A stretch of DNA of 64,000 nucleotides from Oceanicola sp. 22II-s10i (GCF_002210105.1 NZ_AQQU01000001.1:780501-844500), one strand, 5' to 3'. Shown: positions 49,538 through 59,108, counted from the stretch's first letter. Numbers and translations are program-made. The notes: generated by a model from the letters alone, not told the origin.

Positions 49538-50239
49538 ATGGGTTTGAAACGCACTGTGGATCCGGAGGCGCCCGCCGCGGCGCGACTGCTGACGGCGGCG
49601 GAGGTGCTGTTCGCGCGGCATGGGGTGGAGGCGACTTCGGTCCGGCAGATCACGGCCATGGCGCAGGTGAACGTCGCGTCGGTGAACTACCATTTCGGGT
49701 CCAAGGACGATCTGGCCGCCGCCGTGTTCGAACGGACCATCGCGCGGGTCAGCCGGGAACGGCTCTCGGCACTGGACCGGATGGTGGCCGAGGCGGGCGA
49801 GGGTGTGCCGGACCTGGCCGCCGTGGTGTCGAGTTTCATCGAACCGTATCTCGGGGACGGAAACGAGGATCAGGGCGTGTTGATGGCGCGGTTCATCCTG
49901 ATGCACCGGCTGACGCCCGACGATGCGACCCGCCGGATCGTGGCCGAGCATCTGAACCCGCTGGCCACGGCTTATGTCGCGGCGTTCCGGCTGTGTTGCC
50001 CGGACGTGCCGGTCGGCGACCTTTTCTGGCGCTACATGCTGATGGTCAGTTCGGTCGTTCTGACCAGCGCCGAGGATCGCGATGCGGACCGGCTGGCCAC
50101 GCTGTCGCAAGGGGCGACCAGCGTGGCGGACCGCTCTGCCGCACGCGATGCGCTGGTCGGCTTCGCCGTGGCGGGGTTGACCGCGCGGGACGCAGCACGC
50201 TTCGTTCCGGGCACGATAGAGCCTGAACCGGACGTCTAG
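49538..50239 (+). CDS. TetR family transcriptional regulator
   Basis: 233 residues. The N-terminal HTH is typical: RLLTAAEVLFARHGVEATSV then VNVASVNYHFGSKDDL. A C-terminal ligand domain (TetR_C_33-like) follows. Two direct repeats TTGAAAC flank and overlap the start codon (near 49526-49532 and 49544-49550), a possible autoregulatory site. It ends 4 bp into the convergent ackA gene. Target could be the upstream oxidoreductase. Confidence 0.87.
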   Translation: MGLKRTVDPEAPAAARLLTAAEVLFARHGVEATSVRQITAMAQVNVASVNYHFGSKDDLAAAVFERTIARVSRERLSALDRMVAEAGEGVPDLAAVVSSFIEPYLGDGNEDQGVLMARFILMHRLTPDDATRRIVAEHLNPLATAYVAAFRLCCPDVPVGDLFWRYMLMVSSVVLTSAEDRDADRLATLSQGATSVADRSAARDALVGFAVAGLTARDAARFVPGTIEPEPDV

Positions 50240-51402
50240 AGGCGGGCGGCGGCGCGGGCGATCACCAGTTCCTCGTCGGTCGGGATGACGAGGACGCGGA
50301 CCTTGGCATCGGGCATGCTGATGACGGGCCCGTTCGCGGCGTTGGCCTCCGTGTCGATCTCCACCCCGATCCAGTCCAGCGCGGCACAGACCTCGGCCCG
50401 GATGGGCGCGGCGTTCTCGCCGATGCCGCCGGTGAAGACCAACGCGTCGAGACCCTTCAGCGCGGCGGCAAGCCCGCCAAGTTCGCGGCGGATGCGGAAG
50501 GTGAAGTAGTCGATCGCCTGCCGCGCCTCGGGCGCGTCGGAGGCGAGCAGCGTGCGCATGTCGTGGCTGAGGCCAGACAGGCCGAGCAGGCCGGACCGGG
50601 TGTAGAGCATGTCGGCGACCTCGGCGGTGGTCATGCCTTCCTGATCCAGCAGGTAGAGCAGCACGCCGGGGTCGATCTGGCCCGAGCGCGTGCCCATGGG
50701 CAGCCCGTCCAGTGCGGTGAACCCCATCGACGAGGCGACGGAGCGGCCGCCGACCATCCCGCACATCGACGCGCCGTTGCCCAGGTGCGCGACGACCACG
50801 CGGCCCGCGTGCAGGTCGGGGTGATGCGTGGCGAGGTGGCCCGCGATGTAGTCGTAGCTGAGCCCGTGAAAGCCGTAGCGCCGGACGCCCTTGTCGTAAT
50901 AGGCGCGGGGCAGGGCGAAGGTGTCGTTCACGAAGGGATGGCCCCGGTGGAACGCGGTGTCGAAACACGCGACCTGCCGTGCAGCGGGGAACGCCAGTTG
51001 AGCGGCGCGGATACCGGCGAGGTTATGCGGCTGGTGCAGCGGGGCGAAGGGGATCAGGGTTTCGAGCTGCGCGATGACCTCGGGCGTCAGCAGCACGGGC
51101 GCGGCGAACTCCATGCCGCCGTGGACCACGCGGTGGCCGACCGCGACGATGGCGGCGTCAGGGGAATGTGTCTCTGTTTCGGCGAGAATCGCCCTGAGCG
51201 CGGCCGCGTGATCGGTGCCCTGCGCCGGGTCCAGGTCGCGGCGGGCGATTTCCAGCCCCGCCGCGCCGGTCAGCTTGATCCGGGCCGCGCCGCCGATCCT
51301 TTCGACGCCGCCGCCGAGCAGTTCCTGCGGCTCCGCCCCGGCGGTGAACAGGCCGAACTTGAGCGATGAGGATCCGGCGTTGAGGACGAGGACGTGACTC
51401 AT
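50236..51402 (-). CDS. ackA: acetate kinase
   Basis: 388 residues. N-terminal LVLNAGSSSLKFGLF, GHRVVHGG, FDTAFHRGHP, HLGNGAS and FTGGIGENA are all conserved acetate/propionate kinase motifs. With the downstream-reading pta fusion it interconverts acyl-CoA and acyl phosphate/ATP. Its start overlaps the stop of the MaoC-Pta gene by 4 bp, so the pair is translationally coupled. Confidence 0.95.
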   Translation of the reverse strand: MSHVLVLNAGSSSLKFGLFTAGAEPQELLGGGVERIGGAARIKLTGAAGLEIARRDLDPAQGTDHAAALRAILAETETHSPDAAIVAVGHRVVHGGMEFAAPVLLTPEVIAQLETLIPFAPLHQPHNLAGIRAAQLAFPAARQVACFDTAFHRGHPFVNDTFALPRAYYDKGVRRYGFHGLSYDYIAGHLATHHPDLHAGRVVVAHLGNGASMCGMVGGRSVASSMGFTALDGLPMGTRSGQIDPGVLLYLLDQEGMTTAEVADMLYTRSGLLGLSGLSHDMRTLLASDAPEARQAIDYFTFRIRRELGGLAAALKGLDALVFTGGIGENAAPIRAEVCAALDWIGVEIDTEANAANGPVISMPDAKVRVLVIPTDEELVIARAAARL

Positions 51403-52787
51403 TTGCCTGCCGTGATCCGCGCGTGGTGGAGCGCCGCGACCGCGCAGGAGGCGAGGCGGCTCATGTCGTCGTCGGCCCGGCTGTTCAGGATGATCGGCAC
51501 CCGCGCGCCCAGCACCAGCCCCGCCGCCTCGGCGTGGCTGAGGTAGGTCAGCTGTTTCGCCAGCATGTTGCCCGCGTCGATATCGGGCACGACCAGCACC
51601 TCGGCCCGTCCCGCGACGGGCGAGGTGATGCCCTTGGTCCGCGCCGCGGCAATGTCCACGGCGTTGTCCATCGCCAGAGGCCCGTCCACGAGGCCCCCGG
51701 TGATCTGCCCGCGTTCAGCCATCTTGGACAGCAGCGCGGCGTCGAGCGAGGAGGGCATGTCGGGGTTCACCGTCTCGACCGCCGACAGGACGCCGACCTT
51801 GGGTTCCTCGATCCCGATGGAACGGGCGAGGTCGATGGCGTTCTGGACGATGTCCACCTTGGTCCGCAGGTCCGGCGCGATGTTGATCGCGGCATCCGTG
51901 ACCAGCAGCGGATGCGTCAGGCCGGGGACGTCCATCACGAAGACATGGGTGAACCGCCGCCCGGCGCGCAGGCCGTTCTCCTTGTCGAGCGTCGCGCGCA
52001 GCAGCTGGTCGGTGTGCAGGTGCCCCTTCATCAGCGCCCCGGCGCGGCCCGAGCGGACCAGCGACACGGCATGCGCTGCGGCGGCTTCGTGGTCGGGGAC
52101 GTGGATCACCTCGACCCCCGCCAGGTCGCGGCCGATCTCGGCGGCGGCGGCGGCGATCTTGTCGGAGGCGCCGATCAGGATCGGCTCGATCAGCGTATGG
52201 TCGCGGGCCAGCAGCGCGCCGGCCAGCGAGTTGGGCTCCTCGGGGCAGATCACGGCCGTCGCCAGTGCGGGCAGGGGGGCGGCCTGTTTCAGCAGCTTCT
52301 CGAAATGCCGGTGGCGCTGGACGATCAGGCCGGGCAGGTCGTGGCTGTCGTAGGTGACCTTGCGCTTGGGGGCCTCGACCTCGGCCACGCCGGACAGGAT
52401 CAGCGCGTCGTCGGACAGGCGGCGGACCTCGGTCGCCAGAGTGACGGTGAAGGTCCGGTCGTTCTTGTCGGTGACGGTAACGCGGGAGATCAGCTCGTCG
52501 CCCGCATGGGCGCGGGCGTGAAAGGTGAAGCTCTGCGCACGATAGAGCGTGCCCGCACCCGGCAGCACGTTGCCGAGGACCGCCGAGACCAGCGAACCGA
52601 CGTAGAGACCGGGCGCGATTGCCTCGTCCAGACCGTCGCCGTCGCCATCCGCATCGAAGATGTGCATCGGGTTGTGGTTGCCCGAGACATTGGCAAAGAC
52701 GATCAGGTCGTCCGCCGTCACCAGCCGTTTGAGCTCGGACTGGTCGCCCACCTCAAGCTCATCGAATGTGCGGTTCTCGATCTTCAT
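51399..52787 (-). CDS. bifunctional MaoC-like hydratase / phosphate acyltransferase
   Basis: 462 residues; two adjacent ATGs occur and the second gives better spacing from AGGAGGG. The N-terminal 145 residues are a MaoC hotdog domain with FANVSGNHNPMHIFDAD (catalytic Asp/His region). From about 165 onward is a phosphate acetyl/butyryltransferase domain, including TDAAINIAPDL and VGVLSAVETVNPDMPSS. The fusion is known in proteobacteria and named bifunctional enoyl-CoA hydratase/phosphate acetyltransferase. With ackA it links acyl-CoA to substrate-level ATP formation. Confidence 0.9.
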   Translation of the reverse strand: MKIENRTFDELEVGDQSELKRLVTADDLIVFANVSGNHNPMHIFDADGDGDGLDEAIAPGLYVGSLVSAVLGNVLPGAGTLYRAQSFTFHARAHAGDELISRVTVTDKNDRTFTVTLATEVRRLSDDALILSGVAEVEAPKRKVTYDSHDLPGLIVQRHRHFEKLLKQAAPLPALATAVICPEEPNSLAGALLARDHTLIEPILIGASDKIAAAAAEIGRDLAGVEVIHVPDHEAAAAHAVSLVRSGRAGALMKGHLHTDQLLRATLDKENGLRAGRRFTHVFVMDVPGLTHPLLVTDAAINIAPDLRTKVDIVQNAIDLARSIGIEEPKVGVLSAVETVNPDMPSSLDAALLSKMAERGQITGGLVDGPLAMDNAVDIAAARTKGITSPVAGRAEVLVVPDIDAGNMLAKQLTYLSHAEAAGLVLGARVPIILNSRADDDMSRLASCAVAALHHARITAGK

Positions 52788-52971
52788 CATCCCTCCTGTC
52801 GCGGTCCCGGCCCATCGGGACGGACCTGTGCTGTCCTGTCAATGCCGGGAACCCTATTGCGCGGACCGTGACAGCGGATTGACGCGGATCATCATTACGC
52901 AAAGGCACCCCTGCCGCTTGACCATGCCGCCACACCGGTCCCAACTGAAAGCGCCAGAACAGGAGGGCCCC

Positions 52972-54129
52972 ATGCCGCTGATCCCCCGTATCGAGGACTA
53001 TGCCGACGACCTGACCGCCATCCGGCGCGATTTCCACCAGCACCCCGAGATCGGGTTTCAGGAGGTCCGGACCTCGGGGATCGTCGCCGAGTTGCTGGAA
53101 AGCTGGGGGATCGCGGTGACGCGCGGTCTGGGCAAGACCGGTGTCGTCGGTGTGCTCGAGGGGCGCGGACCGGGGCGGACCATCGGGCTAAGGGCGGACA
53201 TGGATGCACTGCCAATGGACGAGCTGACGAACCTGCCCTTCGCCTCGCGGACCGAGGGGGTCTTTCACGGCTGCGGGCATGACGGGCACACGACGATGCT
53301 GCTCGGCGCGGCGCGGTATCTGGCCGAGACGCGGGATTTCGACGGCAGGGTGGTGTTCATTTTCCAGCCGGCGGAGGAGGGTCTGGGCGGCGCGCGGGCG
53401 ATGATCGCGGACGGGCTGTTCGAGCAGTTCCCGGTCGACGAGATCTACGGCCTGCACAATTCGCCCTTCACCGGGCCGGGCGAGGTGCGGATCAAGCCGG
53501 GCATCGCCATGGCGGGGGCCGAGTTCTTTGACATCGACGTGCGCGGCAAGGGCAGCCATGGCGCCGCGCCGCATGTCGGGCGCGATCCGGTGGTGATCGG
53601 GGCCTCGCTGGTCGGGGAACTGCAGACCATCGTGTCACGCAACCTGAACGCCACCCATCCGGTGGTGCTGTCCGTCACCCAGTTCCACGGCGGCAGCGCT
53701 TACAACGTGATCCCGGATTCGGTGCGTCTGTCGGGGACGATCCGCTACTTCGAACGGGAGGACAGGGATCTGGTCGTCGACCGGATGCGGACGATCTGCG
53801 CGGGTCTGGCGCTGGCGCATGGCTGCGAGATCGAGCTGGACGTGCGCAATGTCTTCGACGTGCTGGTCAACGACGCGGACCGGGCCGAGGATCTGATCTC
53901 GGTCGCGGGGACTGTCGTCGGGACGGACCTGGTGTCCAAGGGGACCGAGCCTGTGATGGGCAGCGAGGACATGGCCGACATGCTGGCCGTCGTGCCGGGG
54001 GCCTATTTCACGGTCGGCCATGCGGGGAACGTGCCGCTGCACAATCCGGGGTTCATCCTCGACGACGCGATCCTGCCGGTCGGGGCCAGCATATTCGCCC
54101 GACTGGTCGAGGCGCGCGGGGCCGCCTGA
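52972..54129 (+). CDS. M20 family amidohydrolase (hippurate hydrolase-like)
   Basis: 385 residues from the ATG with AGGAGGGCCCC before it. Metal-binding residues lie in LRADMDALPMDE, GCGHDGHTTMLLG and QPAEEGLGGARAM; a dimerisation domain is inserted at about 185-300. Members deacylate N-acyl amino acids such as hippurate or indole-acetyl conjugates. Divergent from the Pta fusion gene; a LigI-like amidohydrolase follows 110 bp later. Confidence 0.9.
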   Translation: MPLIPRIEDYADDLTAIRRDFHQHPEIGFQEVRTSGIVAELLESWGIAVTRGLGKTGVVGVLEGRGPGRTIGLRADMDALPMDELTNLPFASRTEGVFHGCGHDGHTTMLLGAARYLAETRDFDGRVVFIFQPAEEGLGGARAMIADGLFEQFPVDEIYGLHNSPFTGPGEVRIKPGIAMAGAEFFDIDVRGKGSHGAAPHVGRDPVVIGASLVGELQTIVSRNLNATHPVVLSVTQFHGGSAYNVIPDSVRLSGTIRYFEREDRDLVVDRMRTICAGLALAHGCEIELDVRNVFDVLVNDADRAEDLISVAGTVVGTDLVSKGTEPVMGSEDMADMLAVVPGAYFTVGHAGNVPLHNPGFILDDAILPVGASIFARLVEARGAA

Positions 54130-54239
54130 GCGGCGGCTGAGACGGCCGGATTTCTCATGTCGGTGCAAAAAGGGCGCCCCGGCTTGTGAGCCGTGGCGCC
54201 TGCCTCCAGACAGGATCCGAACTGGAGGAGGAAACGACC

Positions 54240-55103
54240 ATGCCGAACGACACCGGGGACATTCGCCTGCCCGAGGGCAGCATAGACTGCCATTTCCACA
54301 TCTACGGCCCGCCGGACAGATTCCCTTTCGTCACCGGCGAGCGCTATTCGCCCACGGGTGTCTTCACGATCGAGGATGCCTTCGACCTGTGGGACCAAAT
54401 GGGTGTGAACCGTGGCGTCATCGTCCATGCCTCGACGGCGGGCGAGGACAACAACGTCACCTTCGACGCGCTGCAGCGCTATCCGGACCGCCTGCGCGCA
54501 GTCGCGGTGCTGGATCCGGATGTCAGCGACCGGCGGCTGGACGAGCTGACGGATGCGGGGTTCCGGGGTGTCCGGATCAACCTGATCCGGCAGGACGGCA
54601 AGGTCATGTCGACGCGGGGCACGAATTTCGACGATCTCAAGAAGCTCGCCCCGCGCATCGCGGAACGCGGCTGGCATGCTCAGCTTTGGGTCGAATGCTC
54701 GGACCTCGCCGCCGTCGCGCCGGAGCTGGAGAAGCTGCCGCTGGATTACGTGGTCGACCACATGTGCCGCACCATGGCGGACAAGGGGGCGGATCATCCG
54801 GACTATGTCGCCTATCTCGACCACCTGCGCAGCGGGCGCTACTGGACCAAGATCTCCGGCGCGGACCGCAACACGCGCATCGGCGCGCCCTATACGGACA
54901 TCTATCCCTACATGAAGGCCATCGTCGCCGCCGCGCCGGAGCAGATCGTCTGGGGCAGCGACTGGCCGCATGTCGGCCACGGGCCGGATACGGTGCCCAA
55001 GGTGCAGGATTTGATGAAGGTGCTGTTCGACTGCGTGCCGGACGAAGGGACGCGTCGGAAGATCCTCGTGGAGAATCCCAAGCGGCTCTACGGGTTCGAG
55101 TGA
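54240..55103 (+). CDS. amidohydrolase-2 family protein (2-pyrone-4,6-dicarboxylate lactonase-like)
   Basis: 287 residues from the ATG preceded by CTGGAGGAGGAAACGACC. The TIM-barrel amidohydrolase starts with SIDCHFHIYGPP (first metal-site histidines) and ends with VWGSDWPHVGHGP and NPKRLYGF. YPDRLRAVAVLDPDVSDR is typical of LigI-like enzymes. The natural lactone or decarboxylation substrate cannot be fixed; no other protocatechuate-pathway genes are nearby. Confidence 0.85.
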   Translation: MPNDTGDIRLPEGSIDCHFHIYGPPDRFPFVTGERYSPTGVFTIEDAFDLWDQMGVNRGVIVHASTAGEDNNVTFDALQRYPDRLRAVAVLDPDVSDRRLDELTDAGFRGVRINLIRQDGKVMSTRGTNFDDLKKLAPRIAERGWHAQLWVECSDLAAVAPELEKLPLDYVVDHMCRTMADKGADHPDYVAYLDHLRSGRYWTKISGADRNTRIGAPYTDIYPYMKAIVAAAPEQIVWGSDWPHVGHGPDTVPKVQDLMKVLFDCVPDEGTRRKILVENPKRLYGFE

Positions 55104-55161
55104 TCCAAGCGCGGTTTGCGGCGGGACATGCTCTCGCCGCAGACTGTCATTCCGAGGGGGA

Positions 55162-55238
55162 TGGTAGCGGAGGAGGGACTTGAACCCCCGACACGCGGAT
55201 TATGATTCCGCTGCTCTAACCAACTGAGCTACTCCGCC
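55162..55238 (-). tRNA. tRNA-Met(CAT), elongator type
   Basis: A 77-nt cloverleaf with encoded CCA. The acceptor is GGCGGAG/CTCCGCT with a G1-U72 pair; the D stem is GCTC/GAGC. The anticodon stem is GCGGA/TCCGC with loop ATCATAA, giving CAT. The T loop is TTCAAGT. It lacks the three G-C pairs of initiator tRNA; an isoleucine tRNA modified to read AUA is possible but the body resembles elongator Met. Confidence 0.92.
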
Positions 55239-55243
55239 ACGAG

Positions 55244-55319
55244 TGGTGAGCCGTACAGGATTCGAACCTGTGACCCACTGATTAAAAGTCAGTTGCTCTA
55301 CCAACTGAGCTAACGGCCC
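55244..55319 (-). tRNA. tRNA-Lys(TTT)
   Basis: A 76-nt cloverleaf with encoded CCA. Acceptor GGGCCGT/ACGGCTC, D stem GCTC/GAGC, anticodon stem ACTGA/TCAGT with loop CTTTTAA (anticodon TTT), T stem ACAGG/CCTGT. It lies 5 bp from tRNA-Met and is read first in the minus direction, so the two are probably one transcript. Confidence 0.96.
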
Positions 55320-55448
55320 ACTCGAGGCGCTCGTCTAAGGCGGGCCGGATAGGAGGTCAAGCACAAATCCCCCGTCCCTGTCACCTTTGGCGCAACGCTG
55401 CGTTGCGGCCATCCCGACAAGCTTCAAATGTCTGGGACAAAGGCGTAT

Positions 55449-56291
55449 ATGCGCGCCATGCGCGATCAGGCGACTCATACTCCGCTCGGGTTTCTCAAGA
55501 TGCACGGGCTCGGCAACGACTTCGTGGTCATCGACTCGCGGGGGCGGGATGCCGTGACCACGCCCGCGCTGGCGCGGGCGCTCGGCGACCGGCACCGGGG
55601 CGTGGGGTTCGACCAGCTGGCCGAGATTCGCGACGGCGACGGCACCGACATCACGCTCGACTTCTGGAACAGCGACGGGACGCGGGCCGGGGCCTGCGGC
55701 AACGCCACCCGCTGCGTCGCGGGGCTGGTGATGGGCGAGACGGGCGCGGAGGCGATCAGCATCCGCACCACGCGCGGCCTGCTGTCGGCGCGGATCGAGG
55801 GCGGTGAGGTCTCGGTCAACATGGGGCCGCCGCAACTGGCGTGGGACGAGATCCCGCTGGCGCGCGAGATGGACAGCCTGCACCTTCCGCTGGACGGTGA
55901 CCCGGTCGGCGTCGGCATGGGCAACCCGCATTGCGTGTTCTTCGTGGACGACGCCGAAGCGGCGGATGTCGCGGGGCGCGGGCGGGCGGTCGAGCTCGAT
56001 TCGCTGTTCCCCGAGAAGACGAACGTGGAATTCGCCGAGGTCCGGGCGCGCGACGAGATCCGGATGCGGGTCTGGGAGCGCGGCACCGGCATCACGCTGG
56101 CCTGCGGCTCGGGCGCCTGCGCGACGGTCGTCGCGGCAGCGCGGCGCGGGCTGACGGAGCGGCGCGTGCGGATGGAACTGGACGGCGGCTGGCTGGTGCT
56201 GGACTGGCGCGAGGATGGTGTCTGGATGACCGGGCCGACCGCGCTGGTGTTCCGGGCCGAACTGTCCGCGGATTTCCTGGCGGCGCTGTGA
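55449..56291 (+). CDS. dapF: diaminopimelate epimerase
   Basis: 280 residues from the ATG with AAAGG five bases before it; other ATGs at 55428 and 55458 are possible. DapF interconverts LL- and meso-diaminopimelate for lysine and peptidoglycan. The catalytic cysteine pair is C83 in [10 protein letters not shown] and the Cys in [11 protein letters not shown] near 221; [13 protein letters not shown] is the conserved N-terminus. The stop overlaps mtaB by one base. Confidence 0.95.
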   Translation: MRAMRDQATHTPLGFLKMHGLGNDFVVIDSRGRDAVTTPALARALGDRHRGVGFDQLAEIRDGDGTDITLDFWNSDGTRAGACGNATRCVAGLVMGETGAEAISIRTTRGLLSARIEGGEVSVNMGPPQLAWDEIPLAREMDSLHLPLDGDPVGVGMGNPHCVFFVDDAEAADVAGRGRAVELDSLFPEKTNVEFAEVRARDEIRMRVWERGTGITLACGSGACATVVAAARRGLTERRVRMELDGGWLVLDWREDGVWMTGPTALVFRAELSADFLAAL

Positions 56292-57550
56292 TGGATCGCA
56301 AGGCGCCCATCTTCGCGACGCTCGGCTGTCGCCTGAACGCCTACGAGACCGAGGCGATGAAGGACCTCGCCGCGCGGGCTGGCGTGGACGATGCCGTGGT
56401 GGTGAACACATGCGCCGTGACGTCCGAGGCCGTCCGCAAGGCCCGGCAGGAGATCCGGCGGCTCAGGCGCGAGAACCCGAACGCCCGGCTGATCGTCACC
56501 GGCTGCGCGGCCCAGACCGAGCCCGAGACATTCGCCGCGATGGAGGAGGTGGACCTCGTCCTCGGCAACACCGAGAAGATGCAGCCCGAATCGTGGCGGC
56601 GGATGGTCCCCGACCTGATCGGCGAGACGGAGCGCGTGCAGGTCGACGACATCATGTCCGTGACCGAAACGGCGGGCCACCTGATCGACGGCTTCGGCAC
56701 GCGGAGCCGGGCCTATGTGCAGGTCCAGAACGGATGCGACCATCGCTGCACCTTCTGCATCATTCCCTACGGGCGCGGGAACTCGCGCTCGGTGCCGGCC
56801 GGCGTGGTCGTCGACCAGATCAAACGGCTGGTGGATCGCGGCTATAACGAGGTGGTGCTGACCGGGGTCGATCTGACCTCCTGGGGCGCCGACCTGCCGA
56901 TGACGCCCAAGCTGGGCGATCTGGTGATGCGGATCCTGCGGCTGGTGCCCGACCTGCCGCGCCTGCGGATCAGTTCGATCGATTCGATCGAGGTGGACGA
57001 GGCGCTGATGCAGGCCATCGCGACCGAGCCCCGTCTGATGCCGCACCTGCACCTGAGCCTGCAGGCGGGCGACGACATGATCCTCAAGCGGATGAAGCGG
57101 CGGCACCTGCGCGACGACGCCATCCGGTTCTGCGAGGACGCGCGAAAGCTGCGGCCCGAGATGACCTATGGCGCGGACATCATCGCCGGGTTCCCGACCG
57201 AAACGGACGCGATGTTCGCCAATTCGCTGAAACTGGTCGAGGACTGCGGGCTGACCTGGCTGCATGTCTTCCCGTATTCGCCCCGCCCCGGCACCCCCGC
57301 CGCGCGGATGCCGCAGGTGAACGGCAATGCTATCAAGGCGCGGGCTTCGGCCCTGCGCGATGCGGGCGAGCGGGCGGTGCAGGCGCATCTGGCGGCGCAG
57401 GTCGGGCGGGATCACCTCGTCCTGATGGAGAACGCCCGGATGGGCCGGACCGAGCAGTTCGCCGAGGTGCATTTCGACAGCGACCGGCCCGAGGGGCAGA
57501 TCGTGCCCGCGACCATCCGCGCCGCCGGGCCCAAGGGCCTGTTCGCCTGA
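56291..57550 (+). CDS. mtaB: tRNA t6A37 methylthiotransferase MtaB
   Basis: 419 residues. The N-terminal cluster cysteines are C13 (TLGCRLNAYE), C41 (VVNTCAVTSEA) and C72 (VTGCAAQTEPE). The radical-SAM cluster is C149-x3-C153-x2-C156 in NGCDHRCTFCIIPYGRG. A C-terminal TRAM-like region follows. MtaB converts t6A to ms2t6A at tRNA position 37. It is coupled by one-base overlaps to dapF and to the next gene; dapF-mtaB adjacency is frequent in alphaproteobacteria. Confidence 0.93.
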   Translation: MDRKAPIFATLGCRLNAYETEAMKDLAARAGVDDAVVVNTCAVTSEAVRKARQEIRRLRRENPNARLIVTGCAAQTEPETFAAMEEVDLVLGNTEKMQPESWRRMVPDLIGETERVQVDDIMSVTETAGHLIDGFGTRSRAYVQVQNGCDHRCTFCIIPYGRGNSRSVPAGVVVDQIKRLVDRGYNEVVLTGVDLTSWGADLPMTPKLGDLVMRILRLVPDLPRLRISSIDSIEVDEALMQAIATEPRLMPHLHLSLQAGDDMILKRMKRRHLRDDAIRFCEDARKLRPEMTYGADIIAGFPTETDAMFANSLKLVEDCGLTWLHVFPYSPRPGTPAARMPQVNGNAIKARASALRDAGERAVQAHLAAQVGRDHLVLMENARMGRTEQFAEVHFDSDRPEGQIVPATIRAAGPKGLFA

Positions 57551-58173
57551 TGCATCCGAACCGCGCCTTCCGTGATGTGGAAACGGCGCGCAACATCGCC
57601 TTCGCGCGGGAGCAGGGGTTCGGCATCCTGACCGTCGCGAACGGGGCGGAGGTGCCGTTCGTCAGCCATGTGCCCTTTCTACTTAGCGAGGACGGCCAAC
57701 TGGCCGAACTGCACCTCGCCCGCCCGAACCCCATCGTTGGGGCCCTCGCCGCGCCCTTGCGCGCGCGTCTCGTGGTGGCTGGGCCGCATGGCTACATCTC
57801 GCCCGACTGGTATGGCGTCGAGGACCAGGTGCCGACGTGGAACTACGTCGCCGTCCATCTGACCGGCACGCTGGAGCTGGCAGAGGGCGAGGGGTTCCGC
57901 GACCTGCTGGACCGGCAGTCGGCGGAGTTCGAAGAACGGCTTCTGCCGAAGACGCCGTGGCGGTCGGAGAAGATGACCGAGGGTCTGATGGAGCGGATGA
58001 TGCGGGCCATCGTTCCCGTGCGCATGGCGGTCGACGACATCGACGCCACGTGGAAGCTGTCGCAGAACAAGCCCGACGCGGTGCGGCTGGCCGCCGCCGA
58101 AGGCGTCGAGGCGGCGGGTGATCCGGTGCTGGCCACGCATATGCGGAATCCCCCGCCGCGCGGGGACGGCTGA
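57550..58173 (+). CDS. FMN-binding negative transcriptional regulator (PaiB-like)
   Basis: 207 residues. It starts MHPNRAFRDVETARNIAF and contains PFLLSEDGQLAELHLARPNP and the conserved DWYGVEDQVPTWNYVAVH, all PaiB hallmarks of a split-barrel flavin-binding fold. In Bacillus PaiB affects protease and sporulation genes, but the mechanism is unclear. It overlaps mtaB by one base and is therefore the third gene of the dapF operon. Confidence 0.86.
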   Translation: MHPNRAFRDVETARNIAFAREQGFGILTVANGAEVPFVSHVPFLLSEDGQLAELHLARPNPIVGALAAPLRARLVVAGPHGYISPDWYGVEDQVPTWNYVAVHLTGTLELAEGEGFRDLLDRQSAEFEERLLPKTPWRSEKMTEGLMERMMRAIVPVRMAVDDIDATWKLSQNKPDAVRLAAAEGVEAAGDPVLATHMRNPPPRGDG

Positions 58174-58229
58174 TTTACAAGGCTCCGGGCGCTGCCTAAC
58201 GTGGCGCGGAACGAACAGGGAGCCTTTTC

Positions 58230-58835
58230 ATGAAACTCTTCTCCTCCAACGCCTCGCCCTATGTGCGCAAGGTGCGTGTGGTGATCCGCGAAGCGGGCCT
58301 GACCGATCAGGTGCAGGAAGATCCGACGCCGACCAATCTGCTCGAATCGAACGAAGGGCTGATCGCCGTCAACCCGCTGGCCCGCATCCCGGCGCTGACC
58401 CGCGACGATGGCCCGGCGCTCTACGACAGCCGGGTGATCTGCCGCTATCTCGATGCCAAGGGCGGGTCGAACCTCTATCCCGAGGCGCGGATCTGGGATG
58501 TGCTGACGCTCGAGGCGACGGCGGACGGGATCCTCGATTCGGCGGTGACGGGCATTTCCTATGAAAAGCGCCTGCGGCCGCCGGAAAAAGTCATGGACGA
58601 ATGGATGGATGCCCACTGGGAAAAGGTCGCCCGCGCTGTGAAGGTGGTAAACGACCGCTGGATGAGCCACCTGGCCGGACCGGTCGACATGGGCCACATC
58701 GCCATGGGCTGCGCGCTGGCCTACCTGGACTTCCGCCACGACGAACGCGGCTGGCGCAAGGGATGCGGCGCACTGGACGACTGGTTCGCGGCGTTCAACG
58801 AGCGTCAGTCGATGAAGGACACCGCCCCGAGCTGA
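58230..58835 (+). CDS. glutathione S-transferase family protein
   Basis: 201 residues. The N-terminal thioredoxin-like domain begins MKLFSSNASPYVRKVRVV, with the candidate catalytic Ser in SPYVRK. NPLARIPALTRDDGPALYDS is the glutathione-binding segment with the cis-Pro. An all-helical C-terminal domain follows, including DMGHIAMGCALAYLDFR. Substrate unknown. A hairpin terminator follows, separating it from petA. Confidence 0.9.
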   Translation: MKLFSSNASPYVRKVRVVIREAGLTDQVQEDPTPTNLLESNEGLIAVNPLARIPALTRDDGPALYDSRVICRYLDAKGGSNLYPEARIWDVLTLEATADGILDSAVTGISYEKRLRPPEKVMDEWMDAHWEKVARAVKVVNDRWMSHLAGPVDMGHIAMGCALAYLDFRHDERGWRKGCGALDDWFAAFNERQSMKDTAPS

Positions 58836-58858
58836 CGGCGGGGACAGGGAAACGACGT

Positions 58859-58889
58859 GGAAGCGGCGGCGGGTATCGCCGTCGCTTCC
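58859..58889 (+). terminator. terminator after the GST gene
   Basis: GGAAGCGGCGGCG (58859-58871) pairs with CGCCGTCGCTTCC (58877-58889), 13 bp with one G-U, around a 5-nt loop, followed by GCCATTTT. The remaining 220 bp to petA hold no gene that I can see. Confidence 0.7.
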
Positions 58890-59108
58890 GCCATTTTCAG
58901 GGGCAAGGACACCGCGCCGCGAGGCTGGTCGGGGCGGGTGGATCCCGCCGCATACCGCGACACTTCCGCGCCACCCGCAAACTGCGGCCATTGTTCTCTG
59001 GACGTTGCGAAAAACCGCCGCTAAACACCGCACCGGTAAGGTCGCGCGCACACGTGGCCCAATACGATATGACGGCCGCCCTCCGGCCCAGGTAATGGAG
59101 ACAAGTCC

